DNA of 64,000 nt from Euryodendron excelsum (lineage: Eukaryota; Streptophyta; Magnoliopsida; Ericales; Pentaphylacaceae), in NCBI GenBank assembly GCA_033060915.1, contig CM065392.1:5257001-5321000 (forward strand), given 5' to 3'. The translations under genes were made by a program, and so were the position numbers. Position 1 is the first letter of the stretch. Each line of letters begins with the position of its first letter. The notes beneath the pieces were generated by a model. It did no database searches. It saw only the letters and a list, made by a program, of their open reading frames with translations, and had not been told where the DNA came from. Shown here in pieces: positions 36,729 through 49,406 of the stretch.

Positions 36729-37019
36729 GGTACTGTTCCATTGCCAGAATAACACGTGGCACCCTGTGTACTGGTTAAATCTCGACCGTTAATCAAAAGT
36801 AAGTCGATCTGATCAAAATTTGAGCGCATGTAGCATACGCTCCATCACCAAGAAAGTTCGTCCAAACTTTGCCTCGATAATTGGGTCAATAGGGAAGGTT
36901 CCGGGGGAATCGGTCGCACTCGGGATGTTCTCCTAGTGCTTCCGATGAACTTTCATGTTGTCGAAAAGTTTGAATTATGTTTGGAGGTGAGTGATATCGT
37001 CTTGGGAAGTGTACCAAAA

Positions 37020-37470
37020 AGGACACTTTTGCGGAGCGTCTGTGATACGCTCCGTGGGTGTTTGAAAGTGGCAGTTTTCGTTTCGTGTGATCGAGGCCTT
37101 CGAGAAGCGATCTATTCGATTGGACCGTACTGATGAAAAGTACTCTGAAAATACTTTAAGGAATTTTCAAATTTACGCATTTCTCAAGTCATTTGATGGT
37201 GCGTTTTGATTAGGGAATCGGAGAAAAAGTCAACCTTGGCGGAGTGTCTGTGAGACGCTCTAGGGGTTGCTGAAAGTTATAGTTTTCTTACCGTATGAAG
37301 GAGGGCTTCGGGAAGCGGTCTATTTGATCGAGCCGTATCGATGGAAAGATCTATGGACGAGCTTTCGAGAATTTTCTGATTTACGCACTTCTCAAGTCGG
37401 TCGACAGTGCGTTATAACCAGGGAATCGGGGGAAAAGACAATTCAGGCAGAGCGTCTGCGAAACGCTCCA
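37020..37470. repeat. Three tandem units of about 208 bp, each with a hairpin
   Basis: Hairpin-like cores at about 37030 (GGAGCGTCTGTGATACGCTC), 37239 and 37446, each within a longer unit that also shares CTCAAGTC and GGGAATCGG. A related core (GAGCGCATGTAGCATACGCTC) lies at about 36822. Confidence 0.65.
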
Positions 37471-39109
37471 GGGAACTTTTATCAAGTCATGTGAGTTTAG
37501 TGTCGTAGGGTGTTTCTTGGGTTAAACAAAGGCGTGTGGTGAAACTCTTTGCTCGAAATCCCAAGGCCGGTGCTGTTTCGGGGCATTTTTGGGCTTCTAG
37601 GGGCAAAATGGTCATTTTAACCGGAGTTGGCTGGAAACGGCTAGGAATGGTCTGGTATATTGTGTTAAGCGTGTAGGGCTGTTCAGGGATGGTTTTGAGA
37701 GAGTCTTTACAGTTCAGCGGGGTTTGTGCCGTGCTGAGGCGTTCAAGGGCAAAATGGTCATTTTGACCAAAGTGAGCCGGAATAGGACCGGATTTGGACC
37801 GAATGGCGTGCGGGGGACACCTGATGGTTTGATAACATTATAGAAGGATGGACTTATCGTTTTGAGGGATTTTGAACTTTCCCAAAACGTGCCTGGAGGC
37901 CCAAGGGGCAGGTTTGGTCATTTTTCACCGAGTTGGGCTAGCAAGCGCCGATATTGACCTAGGTGTTGGTTTCCAAGACCGGGCGGTCTCGGAAAAACTA
38001 CCTGTGTGATGTTGGTCCCTAAGAACGCCTGGTCTTAGAGAACTACATGTAAGGATGGTGTTGGTTCCTGAGAACGCCTGGTCCTAGAAAGCTACCTGGA
38101 AGGGTGGTGTTGGTCCCTGAGAACGCCTGGTCCCAGAAAGCTACCGAATGACGGACATTCTACATTGGCGGGCTAGCAAGCACCAGAAGTGAACCGTCTG
38201 GCATTTTTGATGAGGTGTTGGTCCCCGAGATTGCCCGATCCCGAGAAGCTACCTGGATGGCGTTGGTTTTTGGGACCACCCGGTCCAAAAAACTACCTGG
38301 AACAACGGTGCTTACGGCTCCAGCGGGTCCTTGTGGGCCCGAAAAGTGACCAGTTGACTGGATTGGAGATTGAAAGGCTCGTCTTGAGCCTGCTTGTGTT
38401 GTGATGTCAGAAATCGGTCCCGGTCGGACCGGAGATTGCCAAGCGGGCAAAAATGGGGTGCTTACACTTACAATCTAGAAGCCAACCCCATTGTATGACA
38501 AACTTTGATATGCAAGAACTCGCCCTCAATATTTTCAATGAGAATCTAGCCTTATCTCTCCAGGCATGGTGACAATGAAGTATAAAAGGATGGTGGCTTT
38601 ACACACATGAGTAGGTAACCTTCTCCTCTTGTTGCATAACAATGTTAGCTGCGCTTACACTCAGTGGTAGCCCTTTCCACCAAAATAATACGGCTTATAT
38701 GAATGGGAAATATGAATTACATGGGCAATCAAGGTACGACACATTTCGCAGAGTTTCAAACAATGATGTAAACCAGGGAATGATCATATAGATAGACTCT
38801 ACATTCTAAGAGATCTCACGAAGTCGACATCAAGTGTACATGAATCACACATATGATAATGATCATCAAAACTATTGACTTATTAGAATGCAAGCAATGA
38901 AACACATGAGATTCAATCTTAAACATGTTGTCACATTAATAAACTAATAAGAAGTACTTTATACCAATGATTAAGCATAACTAATCCAAAAAAAAAAACT
39001 AAAAATATTTATTTTTTTTTAAAATAAAATAAAACAAAACACCTTAACATTAGAGAGAGAGATAAGACAAAGGACACAAACTCTAAGCTATGAACTGAGA
39101 CACTAAAGA

Positions 39110-39471
39110 CTACTCTACAAGACATACCCTTAGAGATTTCCTATGAAACTCAAACCTAGAGGTATCAAGAGGTTTGGTAAAGAGATCAGCACGTTGGTTT
39201 TCAGTGGGAATTTGCTCTAAAGAAATTACCTTATCTTCAACTAGCTCATAGATGAAGTGATATCTGATGTCGATGTGCTTAGTACGAGAGTGTTGGATAG
39301 GATTTTTCGATATACTAATAGCACTCATATTATCATAGAATATATACTTTGATCTAAACCATAATAACTTAACATTTGCTTCATCCAAATAAGTTGAGTA
39401 CAATAACTCCCAACAACTATGTACTTGAGTTCATCAGTGGACAGGGAGATCGCATTTTGTTTCTTACTATG
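39110..39471 (-). pseudogene. Old Copia RNase H, C-terminal half
   Basis: The minus strand continues the RNase H that is cut at 44034. Seen: YDNMSAISISKNPIQHSRTK, IDIRYHFIYELV and the tail ADLFTKPLDTSRFEFHRKS, ending at 39110. The 5 bp CCAAG at 39472-39476 is repeated at 44029-44033, so this half joins directly to the upstream half once the solo LTR is removed. Confidence 0.9.
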
Positions 39472-39476
39472 CCAAG

Positions 39477-42400
39477 TGTAAGCACTCTATTTTCGCCCGC
39501 TTAGCAATCTCCAGCCCGACCGGACTCACATTCTAACCGACACAGACACATTCAAGCCTAGACCAGCTTTTCAGACTCAATCCAGTTAATCAATCGCTTT
39601 GCGGGCTTGTAAAGCCCAATAGAGGCAAAATGACCAAAATGCCCTTGCGGCATTATTCGGTCCAATTCCAGTTGGCACGTCTTCCTAAAGACAGTAAGTC
39701 TGTATTTCAAGCTCAATTCCAATTCCAATTCTAGTCTTGACCAATTAAACTCAATCCAACACGTCTTTCGAGAAAGTTGATTCCTCAAATGGTAAGTCCA
39801 TCCAATTCGACACGTTTATTGATAAAACTCCTCGGAATGATAAGTCCCTTCAAACTTATTGACCAGGATGAAACCCAGGTCCCCAAGATGGTAAAGCAAT
39901 TCACTTCTGGCACCTGCTAGCCTGCCAATGTAGAATGTTTACTATTCGGCATGTCTTTTGAGAAAGTTGATCGCTCATACGACAAGACCATCCAACAGCT
40001 TCCCGAGATCAAGCAGTCTCTGGATTGAACACACACCGTTAGAGTGACGAAAACACTCACAAAATATCGTAACCATCAGAGTGACGGAAACACTTATAAA
40101 CAAGTCAATATTGGGAATTGCTAATAAAATGCTTATGTCATGGGACCAAACACCCCTCTTGGCGGTGGCACGTTTATCAAAGGATGGGATACCTTTAAAA
40201 ACTAACTCGTTACACACCATCAAAGTGATGAAAATACTCAAAACTCAGGTCAACACCAATGCCTGCTAGCCCACTTTGGTAAAAAATAACTACACTGCCC
40301 TTGGGCCTTTCCAACACACTTCTTGAGAAAGTACCTAAGTCCTTAGAGCGGTAAGTCCACCCTTCCAAGATTGTTTCAAAGATAATCTAGCATGTTTGAG
40401 TGTCTTCCAGTTGGTTCTGAATCAATTCCGAAACCATCCGGTCAAAATGATCACTTTGCCTCCACCCATCCAATTGCCTCCAGGAACCACACCGGCTTTA
40501 GGTATCAAACTAGCAATTTCCTGAGGATTCTTCTAATAGTATTCTCAATCTTTCAACACCTTTCTGGATCATTTCATTTATTCCAGTAAGCCCGGTGCAA
40601 AATGAACAGTTTGCCCTTAGTGGGCCGATTACCTTTTCCAATCACACCAGCTCTGGCATTAAACCGGCAACCCTTCGAAACACTCTTAATAGTATTTTCA
40701 ACCTTTAAGCCTTCTCACGAGTCACTCCGGGGTGTTTCTACGGTTCAAATGACCATTTTGCTCCTAGTGGGCTGGTCAATCTTTTCAAATATTCCAGCAT
40801 TATTTCTTAAATCCGTTACATCTGGGACACTTTTTCAAGGGTTCTTATCCATCATTGGCCTTCCGGATCATTTTCAGACCTTCCGGAGTTACTCCTAGTG
40901 AAGCCAAGCCAAAAATTGCATGGTAGTCACTGGGACAGGTGCCCAAATCTTTTGCCTTGCATCCCAATGGTCAAAAAATACGTTTCTTACAGCCTTAAAA
41001 CTTTTCTACGTGGCTGGCACCACTCCTAATGGCTCCAAGGTTAAAATCCCATAGGCGCCACTGCAACAGGTGCCAGTTTCTGTTTTAATTGCCTATAAAT
41101 ACAAACCCTCCCCCTGCATAAAAAGGGTTCGTAAACTCAGTCTAGAAACTCTATCTTTCTAAAAACAGGGCTCGAAGTCCCCCAAAACCCTAAATCTCTC
41201 AAACCTTTCAAACCCTAGCCTCTATACACTCAAACCCTAACCTCCATATACCTTATACATTCAAACACAAGCCTCAAAGCATCCATTAAAGATCAAGGGT
41301 TGCATCTTCAAAACTTTCAAGGTTCAAGTCAAGTAAAGCAAACAAAGTAATCAAAACAAAAAGAATACAAAGTTGATTTTCTATTTAATTACTTTTATGT
41401 AATTCCCCTCTCTCTTTTTTCTCCTAACCCACTTGGATTTTCTTTTATTTTAATCCCCAACTTCTACCCCCCTCTTCTTGCATGTTTGAAACAAGGTACT
41501 CCCCGATTCATGCCTAGGAAGGACTGATGAAGGTCACCGTGCTGGAGGCTTTCTTCTAATTCAACCTTAGACGGTGTGGGTACGGCGCCCTTGATTATGT
41601 GGTAAAGCCTAACATTGTATGTTCACGACTCTATTGCATTGTGGTTATCATATTCATACTTTGCATTCAAAATTGCATTCAAAGTTGTTTTCAAAGTTGC
41701 ATCAAAGTCCTTTTTCAAACCTTGCATTCAAAATCTCATTCTTTCAAACTTGTTTTCAAAATCATACTCCTAGTATGATTCTAGCCATTCTATGATTAAA
41801 GTTGTTTTAGGAAAATGTTATATTAAATGTAACCATTAAGGTCCAAATTTTGGGTGTAAACCTTAAATTGTTTTTATCAAAACCACTATCTTAAGATGAT
41901 TCTAGCCATTCCATAGTTAGGGTTATTTTAAAAAAGTATTATAATCAATATGATCATTATGGTCCATATTTTAAATCCTAGTTGTTGTCAAAATCACAAC
42001 CCTAGAATGGTTCTAATATTTTCATGGTTAGAATCATTTTAAGAAAGTGAGATATTTAAGAGACTTGTGAAAGTCCATATTCAAACATCTTTCTAAATAG
42101 TTTTGCAAATCTACTTCCTAAAAACTCTTTTCAAGGATCTACTTTTCAAAAACTCTTTGTCTTGAAGTAAAAGTCAAACCCTAGAATCCGTGATTAGGAA
42201 ATCGTAATTCCTTTCTTAAAGTCATGACTTCTTATTTTGCCTCACATCATAAATTTTCAAAACTCTTTTTCTACACAAAATCATAGATTTTCAAATCCAA
42301 GGTTTTCAAAACTCAACCTTTTCAATTCTATGCCAAATCAAATCTTCCAATTTAGGAAACCAAATCAAATCCTCCAATTTAGAAAATAAAATCAAATCAT

Positions 42401-44028
42401 CTAGTTTTGGATATAAAATCCAATCTTTCATTTCAGGAAATAGAAATCAAATCTTTTCTAATTTCAAAACCTTTCCAAATCTCAATTTTCTTAATTTCAA
42501 ACTATCGAATCTTTCCTAATTCCAAAACTTTTATAATTTCAAACTTTCAAATTTTTCTAAGTTCAAACCCTTCTTAAGTCAAGACTTTCCTAAAATGGAT
42601 CTTTCTAAATTCAAATATTTCCAAAACTAATTCCTTCCTAATATGAAAATTTTTCTAAAATGGAAACTTTCCTAAGATAGAACCTTCCTAATTCAAAACT
42701 TTTCAAATTCTAACTTTTCAAATTCTTCCAAGCCAAATATTTTCAAAACAAATAAAATCTTTACAAGTTTTTTCAATTCAAGTGTTTCTATATCAAATCA
42801 AATCAAATCTCTTCTTAATATTTCTTAAATCCAACTTTCCTAAAACGAAACTTTCCTAAAACGGAAATTTCCTAAAATCCAATTTTCTAAAATCAAACTT
42901 CTCAAATTCAAATCAAATCTTTCCAATTCAATTGCATGCTTCAACCCTAGGTTACCTAAGTCCTAAAATGTCTAAACCCTAGTTCAACCCTAACCCTAAA
43001 GTTAAGAGGCTTCAATTCTTTTCTAAGACTCTTTTCTAAATCAAGATGATTTTCAAACTTCAATTTAAGTAAAGATGATTTGAAAAATCTATTTAACCTT
43101 TCCAAATTAAGTCCAAGTTCTACTCCTCGAGTTCAATTTCAAATCAAAGCTTAATTTCAAATCCTTAAGTTCAATTTCAAATCAACGTCAATACCAAGGT
43201 CGATTTCAAATCAAAGTTCAAATCAACCCTTTTCAGGTCAAACTTCTCAAAGGCCTCAAATTGTCTTTTCAAATCAAATAAGACCTCAAAGTGTCTATTT
43301 TTAACCGAACGTTGAGTCCAAACTACGATTGACCTGATTCCCAACAAAGGGATACGTAGGCAATCCTCATGGGTGCGGTCACAACTTTTTTTAAGTTTTC
43401 AATTCGATAACCTTTTTCAAATTTTCACTTCCCATGATCTCTTTCAAACTTTAAATCTATTTTTAAAATCAAATCATTTTCTTGCACTTGCATGTTATGC
43501 ATCATATTAAACTTTTTTCTAAAACTCTTTTCAAAGTGGATAGTATTGGACATTGAATAATTGAATATTTTAATTAAGTGAACCTAGGGTGATTAGACAT
43601 GTAGATACCGCAAGAGTGGGATAGGGTGATAGCTTAGTGCATCTTTCCTATACGTAACTAACCTCTGAACTTAGAATCACTATTTTCGAAAAACCAAAAA
43701 CGGAGTTATTTTCAAAAAATAGACTTAAATCTTTTCAAAGGTTGCCAAACAACCTGTTTTCTTAAAAACCCTCTCTTAAGGAAGTTTTCCCAAACATTTT
43801 CAAAAATCCCAAATTTAATCTTCGGATTACACTTAGTTTTAGATGAACTAACTCATCGTAATCAAGTTAGGTGGCGACTCCAATTCTTTTCTAAAAGTTC
43901 TTTTTCAAATTAATTTCTAATTTAAACCTAGTCGTACTTGTTCTTCTAGGATAATGAGTTCTAATGAGAGAGTACCATATTTTTTTCACTTGTGTGTTTT
44001 CCCGAGTGTAAAAAATCAGGGCACTACA
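39477..44028 (+). mobile_element. Giant solo LTR, 4552 bp (copy 3)
   Basis: Begins TGTAAGCACTCTATTTTCGC and ends AAAAATCAGGGCACTACA, with 5-bp duplication CCAAG at 39472-39476 and 44029-44033. It is inserted in the RNase H domain of the old Copia. TATA box CTATAAATA at 41093-41101, giving a U3 of about 1.6 kb and a transcribed part of about 2.9 kb. The downstream half is rich in CAAAxCTTTTC-like runs and has no significant ORF. It is similar throughout to the complement of 33943-38466. Confidence 0.9.
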
Positions 44029-44033
44029 CCAAG

Positions 44034-45300
44034 CAACAAGGTTATTACCAACATAAAAACAACCACTAGAGGTGCTTTTGCGATCATCAATAGACCTTAT
44101 CCAGTCTGCATCAGTGTAGCCTGCAATATCAGAATTGGAGTTCAAAGTAAACCAAGTTCCATACCCAAGAGTCTCATTCACATATTTAATGATACTTTTA
44201 ACAGCAAACAAGTGAGACTCTTTAGGACAAGACTAGAATCTAGCACAGACACCTACACAAAATGTAAGGTCAGGTCTACGAGCAATAAGATACAATAAAC
44301 TGTCAATCATGCTTCTGTAAAGTGTTTGCTCAACATCGTTCCCTGAAGCATCTTTAGTAAGTTTAGTACTAGTACTCATAAGAGTTCTAGTATGCTTAGC
44401 AAATTCCAAACCAAATTTCTTCACAATGTCTCTAGCATATTTGGATTGAGAAATAAAGATTTCTTTATCCATCTGTTTGACTTGTAAACCTAAGAAATAG
44501 TTCAACTCACCCATCATACTCATTTCAAATTGACTTTTCATATGATCAGAAAATCAATAAGCAAGAGTATCAGAAGTAGATTCAAACACAATATCAGCCA
44601 CATAAATTTGAGCAATAAGAATGTGTCTAGACTCTCTCCTAAAAAAGAAGGTCTTATGAACTCCTCCTCGAGAGAAGCCATCCTCTAACAGAAATGTGGT
44701 AAGTCTTTCATACCAAGCTCGTGGAACTTGTTTTAAACCATATAAGACTTTTTTTAGTTTATAGACATGATTAGGATGATGTGGATCTTCCACATAGGCC
44801 TCTTATTGAAGAATGCCATTCAAAAAAGTACTCTTGACATCCATTAATACAATTTAAACCTTAGATGACATGCAATGACAAGTAAAATCCTTATAGATTC
44901 TAGCCTAGCAACTAGAGCAAAGGTCTCTCAAAGTTAACAGCCTCAATTTGAGTGTATCCTTGAGCCACTAAGCCTTATTTCTTATAATAGTACCATGTTC
45001 ATCGGATTTATTCTTAAATATCTACTTGGTTCTTGTCACAATCACATGCTTAGGTCTGGGCACAAGAGTCCACACATTATTATGCACAAATTGACCTAAC
45101 TCCTCATTTATGACAGTTATCCAGTTATCATCATATAAGGCTTCTTTCACATTCTTAGGTTCAAAGGTAGAAGTGTAACATAGATAGTTTATCTCATTCC
45201 TTACTTGACGCCTTGTTTTCATTGGTTCAGTAACATCTCTAATTACTTGATCCAATGGATGATGGAGCTTCACTCTAGAAGAGGGTTCCAAAGTGCTTCT
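44034..45300 (-). pseudogene. Old Copia reverse transcriptase and RNase H start, broken
   Basis: Fragments in several frames on the minus strand. The start of RT lies at 45291-45022 (VKEALYDDNW, NNVWTLVPRP). The middle is at 44793-44554 (YGLKQVPRAWYERL), where the catalytic YVDD reads YVAD. The thumb/connection is at 44541-44233 (GELNYFLGLQVKQMDKEIFI, RRPDLTFCVGVCARF). RNase H begins at 44211 (GYTDADWI, RKSTSSGCFYVG) and is interrupted at 44034. Stops and frameshifts separate the pieces. Non-functional. Confidence 0.9.
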
Positions 45301-46680
45301 ATGGTCATCTTGTGTTTGACCACTTTCTTCATTTTATAGTATCACCTCTTCTTGATCTTGTTCACTCTCCAAGATAGGTTCATTACCTGCAATAAACTCC
45401 TCTTCAAGAGGTACATCTGTAGAAATCTCAGCATCATCAATAACAACATTAATTGATTTCATAATAGTAAATGTGCGCAATTTATAAACTCTATAAGCTC
45501 CACTATTAATAGAATACCTAAGAAATACTCCTTCATTACTCTAAGAGTCAAACTTACCCAACTGCTCTCTATCCCTAAAGATGTATACAGCATTTGCTCT
45601 AATATATCGAAAATATTTCACACTGGGTTTCTTACCTTTCCACAGCTCATATGGAGTTTGTTTGGTACCAACTCTCAAGTAGACTCTGTTAGAAATGTAA
45701 TAAGCAATATTTACAGCCTCAGTCCAAAACCGTTAATGGATCTTTTTTACCATAAAGCATCATTTTAGCTATCTCTTGAATGACGTAATTCTTCCTCTCA
45801 AATACTCTATTTTGTTGTGGAGTTTTTGGTGCTGAGAACTCATGTCGCATGGCATGTTCATCACAAAAGTTAGCAAACTCGAAATTTTCAAACTCTCTAA
45901 TATGATTAGTTCGGATCCTTCATAAGCAACCTATTTTTTTTTTTTTTACCTTCTCTATCTGCATTCTTAAACACAAAACTTTAAACACAGAGAAGGTGTT
46001 AAATTTTTTCCTAATGAAATCAACCCAAGTAAATCTAGAGAAATCATCGACAACAACAAAAATATATTTTACACCTCTCAGATTCTCTGTTTGAGTAGTA
46101 CCCATAAGATCCATGTGCATTAATTCAAGAGGGTTAGAAGTAGAAATATGCTTAATCTTTTTGTGTAAGGATTTAATATGCTTTCCTAATTGGCATAGAC
46201 CACACACACAGTTTATGAGTTTTTCAAGTTTTGAAATCCCACGGATGAGCTCTGAACTAGACAACCTAGATAAATCACTAAAGTTCACATAGCCAAGTCT
46301 TTGATGTCATAATTCAGTCTTATCCAATTTGGCAGAATTACATGTAATCCCACCTTTAGAGGTTATCCCATAACAGTTATCAGTTGTGCATACACCTTTC
46401 AAGAAACAAGTACCAGTTTTGTCAAAAATAGAACATTCAATTTTAGAAAAATGTACTCGGTGTTGTGCATCGCATAACTAACTAATGCTAATGAGATTAG
46501 CTTTTAGTCCGTCAACAAGTAAGACATCATTCAAACTTGGTAAATCTTGTGATTTGATATTTCATTTTCCAACCACTTTTGATGTACTCCCATCACCAAA
46601 GGTTACCAATTCACCACCACACTTAGTCAAAGATTTAAAATAGGATTTACCACCACACATATGCCTTGAATACTCACTAT
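45301..46680 (-). pseudogene. Old Copia integrase and protease region, broken
   Basis: The integrase zinc and core region is at 46288-45920 (CVCGLCQLGKH, LELMHMDLMG, VVVDDFSRFTWVDF). Upstream, near 46600-46680, the protease motif reads WYLDSEYSRHM, so the D-S-G triad is altered to D-S-E. Between about 45900 and 45300 typical integrase C-terminal text is present on the minus strand but broken by stops. Confidence 0.85.
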
Positions 46681-47631
46681 CTAAGTACCACATATTGGAG
46701 TTATAGGCTTCAAAGCAATGTGAACTACATACCTTTTGAGATCAACTTTTCTAATCCAAATAGTCTTGGTTTTAGATTTTTCAAAATCCTTTGTAGATTG
46801 TTGTCTATTTTTCTGAGCTATCTTAGGGTTAGAGTTCATTCTAGGTCTTGCCATATAGTTTCTACTTCTTTTAGGCTGAATAAGTCTCTCAAGTTTAGAA
46901 TTTAAAGCCCTTGACTTTTCAATTATAATATGAAATCTATTAGACAATGACTCATCATATGATCTACCTTGATTGTAAGACTGTTAAGAATGATAGTAGT
47001 CCATCGGTAAACCATAAAACTTATGACATTGTGGCCTTATGTGACCTTTAATTCCACAGTAATGGCATGTAGGCACAAAGCGTGTGATATTAGCTTTGTC
47101 TAAGCAAGAATCATACCTACCAGATGGCACAAATTTGATTTACTTCTTGAGCTATTTTTGGCTTAGATGGTTGATCTTCATATATGATTCCTCGTATATC
47201 CTAAGCATTCTTTTGATCTTCCTAGACTTTTTCTAGTGAATTTGTACTTGCCTTGTATTTCTTAAAGGTCAAGTTGAACTTTTCTTGTATTCCATAATAG
47301 AATTTAGGGCAATGCATTTGTTCCTTTTAGGTTGGCGGAAATTGGCTTCAAAAGTTTGTAAGGAACCCACTAAGTCTTCTACTTTTATGGAGTCAACATC
47401 CCTACTTTCTTCTATTGCCGTAACCTTGGCTTGAAATCTCTCTAGTAAAGATCTCAAAATTTTTTAAGTAATTTTAGATGGAGAGATTTGTTCACCAAGG
47501 TTGAAACTTGAGTTGATGATATCACTGAGTTTAAAATAGAACTGATCAAAGTTTTCATCATCTTCCATCCTCAAATTTTCAAAAGCAGTAGTCAATCGGT
47601 GAAGTTTGGCTATCTTACTATTGATTGCACT
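46681..47631 (-). pseudogene. Old Copia gag, C-terminal part
   Basis: Minus strand: SLLERFQAKVTAIEESRD (47457 on), then a CCHC knuckle CHYCGIKGHIRPQC near 47030-47080, then a basic linker (46947-46681). Frame is broken between pieces. The upstream gag continues beyond the inserted repeat at 49078. Confidence 0.8.
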
Positions 47632-49077
47632 CCAAAAGTGCAATTACAACTCTATAATTTTGCTTTGTTAGCCCTTAGTTTAGAAGTTTTTATGTCTCTT
47701 TAGTTCGATTTTAGTATTAACTAAGTTTATTTTGCTTTGTATAGATTTTGAGCTTAAAATGGATGATTTCGGGTGCATTTTGGATGAATAGAGAATGAGT
47801 TTTCAAAAAGATGCTATCAGAGTACAAGCTATTGAAGCTATGGTATAAGTTATTGAAGACAAAGCTAAAAAATTAGAAAACCACATCTCTCAAATCATAA
47901 AGGCTACCGGGGTCCATAATATAATGATTCTATGTAACATTTCGAGAGGAGTTCAAATATGTACATTAGAAAGGCGTTCGAACGTATTTTAATACCATTC
48001 GAACGACCGTCTAACGGTCTCTAGGCGTTTGAATAGTCCTCTAGGCATTTGAACGCTTCTGTTCATCCGTTTGAAAATTACAGAGACTAATTTTTGTTTT
48101 AATGACAGATTTGAAGTGCGTTTGAAGTGTGTTAGAAAGGTGTCCGAACTCCCTTCAAACACCTAACGATACTCTGTTAATTTTTAACTTATTTAAGGCC
48201 GTTTTTGGTCAAAAATTAGGCTCTCTCTCATGTTTTCCTTAGTTTTTAGCTTAGATTTCTTTGTATCTAAGAGTAGTGTAGAGATAGAAACTTTATTTTC
48301 TTACATTTTTCTTAGCTTTCCTTGATTTTTTATGTAACCAAACACTAGACTTACTTCAATGTAATACAAGATCTTCATTTCTTTATGCTTTGTTCCATGG
48401 AATTTAGTAGCTAATCTTCTACTTGGATGCAATTGTGAAGACCTACCAAGGAATTCAAGGGTTTCAATAGTATCTAAAATGCAATGATTTATCCATGATT
48501 TCTCTAAATTTATCTTAATTGAGTTGTAGATCTATAGAAAACTTAGATTCATAATCACTATTGGTAATTTCTATGCATAATTCTCAAATTGGTATAGGAA
48601 TCGCACAATTGATGGTTTGTTTCTATGATTATTAGAATTGAATACAAATCTATACTCTATTAAGTGTGAATTCATGATTTTATGGTGCAAATTTTCTGAA
48701 TCAAGGATCTATGGAGTGATCCTTGATTTGAGTTACACAATCCTCTATTAAATTTCTTGTAGGAATTGGTAGATTGAATCAATTGTATCTAAACCCCTTT
48801 TTAATTGTCTCTAAGTCTAAATTTCAATTACTTGCTTAGTTGTTAATTGCTTTCAATTGCTTTGCATTAATAGTTAAACAACCTTTCTTCCAACATCAAT
48901 CATATTTTCAGTCTCTTTTACTTAGATTCAATTTACTTAGTTGTTATTCAACTCAAGTTAGGTTAGTATTCTCTAAGTGTTGGTAGCCTATATTTGGCTT
49001 AGTCATTGAGGAAATCAATTATGGTACTCACCAGATTTTATACTTCAATTGCGACACTTGTTCTCTTGCGAGAGCTC
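47632..49077. mobile_element. Unclassified repeat inserted in old Copia gag
   Basis: About 1.45 kb interrupts gag between the SKIAKLHRL stretch (left) and the DVKKLSS stretch (right), both on the minus strand. Ends are near TTGATTGCACTCC and GCGACACTTGTTC. The interior has several CGTTCGAACG-like motifs at about 47970-48080 and no ORF. I could not find a clean target duplication or matched ends. It may be a solo LTR of a Gypsy family. Confidence 0.45.
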
Positions 49078-49392
49078 AATTTTTTAACATCTTTGGAAGC
49101 AATTCAAATACCTTCATGAGTAATCTGTAAAGTATCACATGCCTCTTTAGCGATTTTACAGTTTGAGATTCATCGAAACTCCTCAGTTGTGGAGTCCAGC
49201 CATTCATAACAAGCCAATCTTGTTCATCAATTGACTTAAAAAAAAAGCTCTCATTTTTGCTTTCCAGTAAGGGTAGTTAGTTCCATTAAGCAATGGAGGT
49301 CTAGCAATAGAACTATCTTACTTTGGCAAATTCATAGATTTAGGCTATCAGGATCTCACTCTTTCAAAAATTAAAAATATTTTGAGTGTCTT
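49078..49392 (-). pseudogene. Old Copia gag, N-terminal part and leader
   Basis: Minus strand reads CKIAKEACDTLQITHEGI then a stop, a typical Copia gag segment, preceded by leader sequence up to the primer site. Degenerate. Confidence 0.6.
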
Positions 49393-49404
49393 GCTCCGAT
49401 ATCA
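49393..49404 (-). promoter_or_regulatory. Primer-binding site, tRNA-iMet type
   Basis: Minus strand TGATATCGGAGC, 10 of 12 bases matching the usual TGGTATCAGAGC, two bases inside the 5' LTR end at 49407. Confidence 0.7.
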
Positions 49405-49406
49405 AT

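Larger units (their letters stand above)
33943..38466 (-). mobile_element. Giant solo LTR, 4524 bp (copy 2)
   Basis: Plus strand begins TGTTGCGCCCCGG and ends GGGGTGCTTACA, flanked by the 5-bp duplication CTTAC (33938-33942 and 38467-38471). It matches, in reverse orientation, the copy at 39477-44028 at both ends and in between. Judged by the TATA box (minus TATAAATA, 36688-36681) it reads on the minus strand, with about 1.8 kb of U3. No coding region, primer site or second LTR. Several tandem arrays lie inside (35338-35652, 36009-36300, 37020-37470). Confidence 0.9.
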
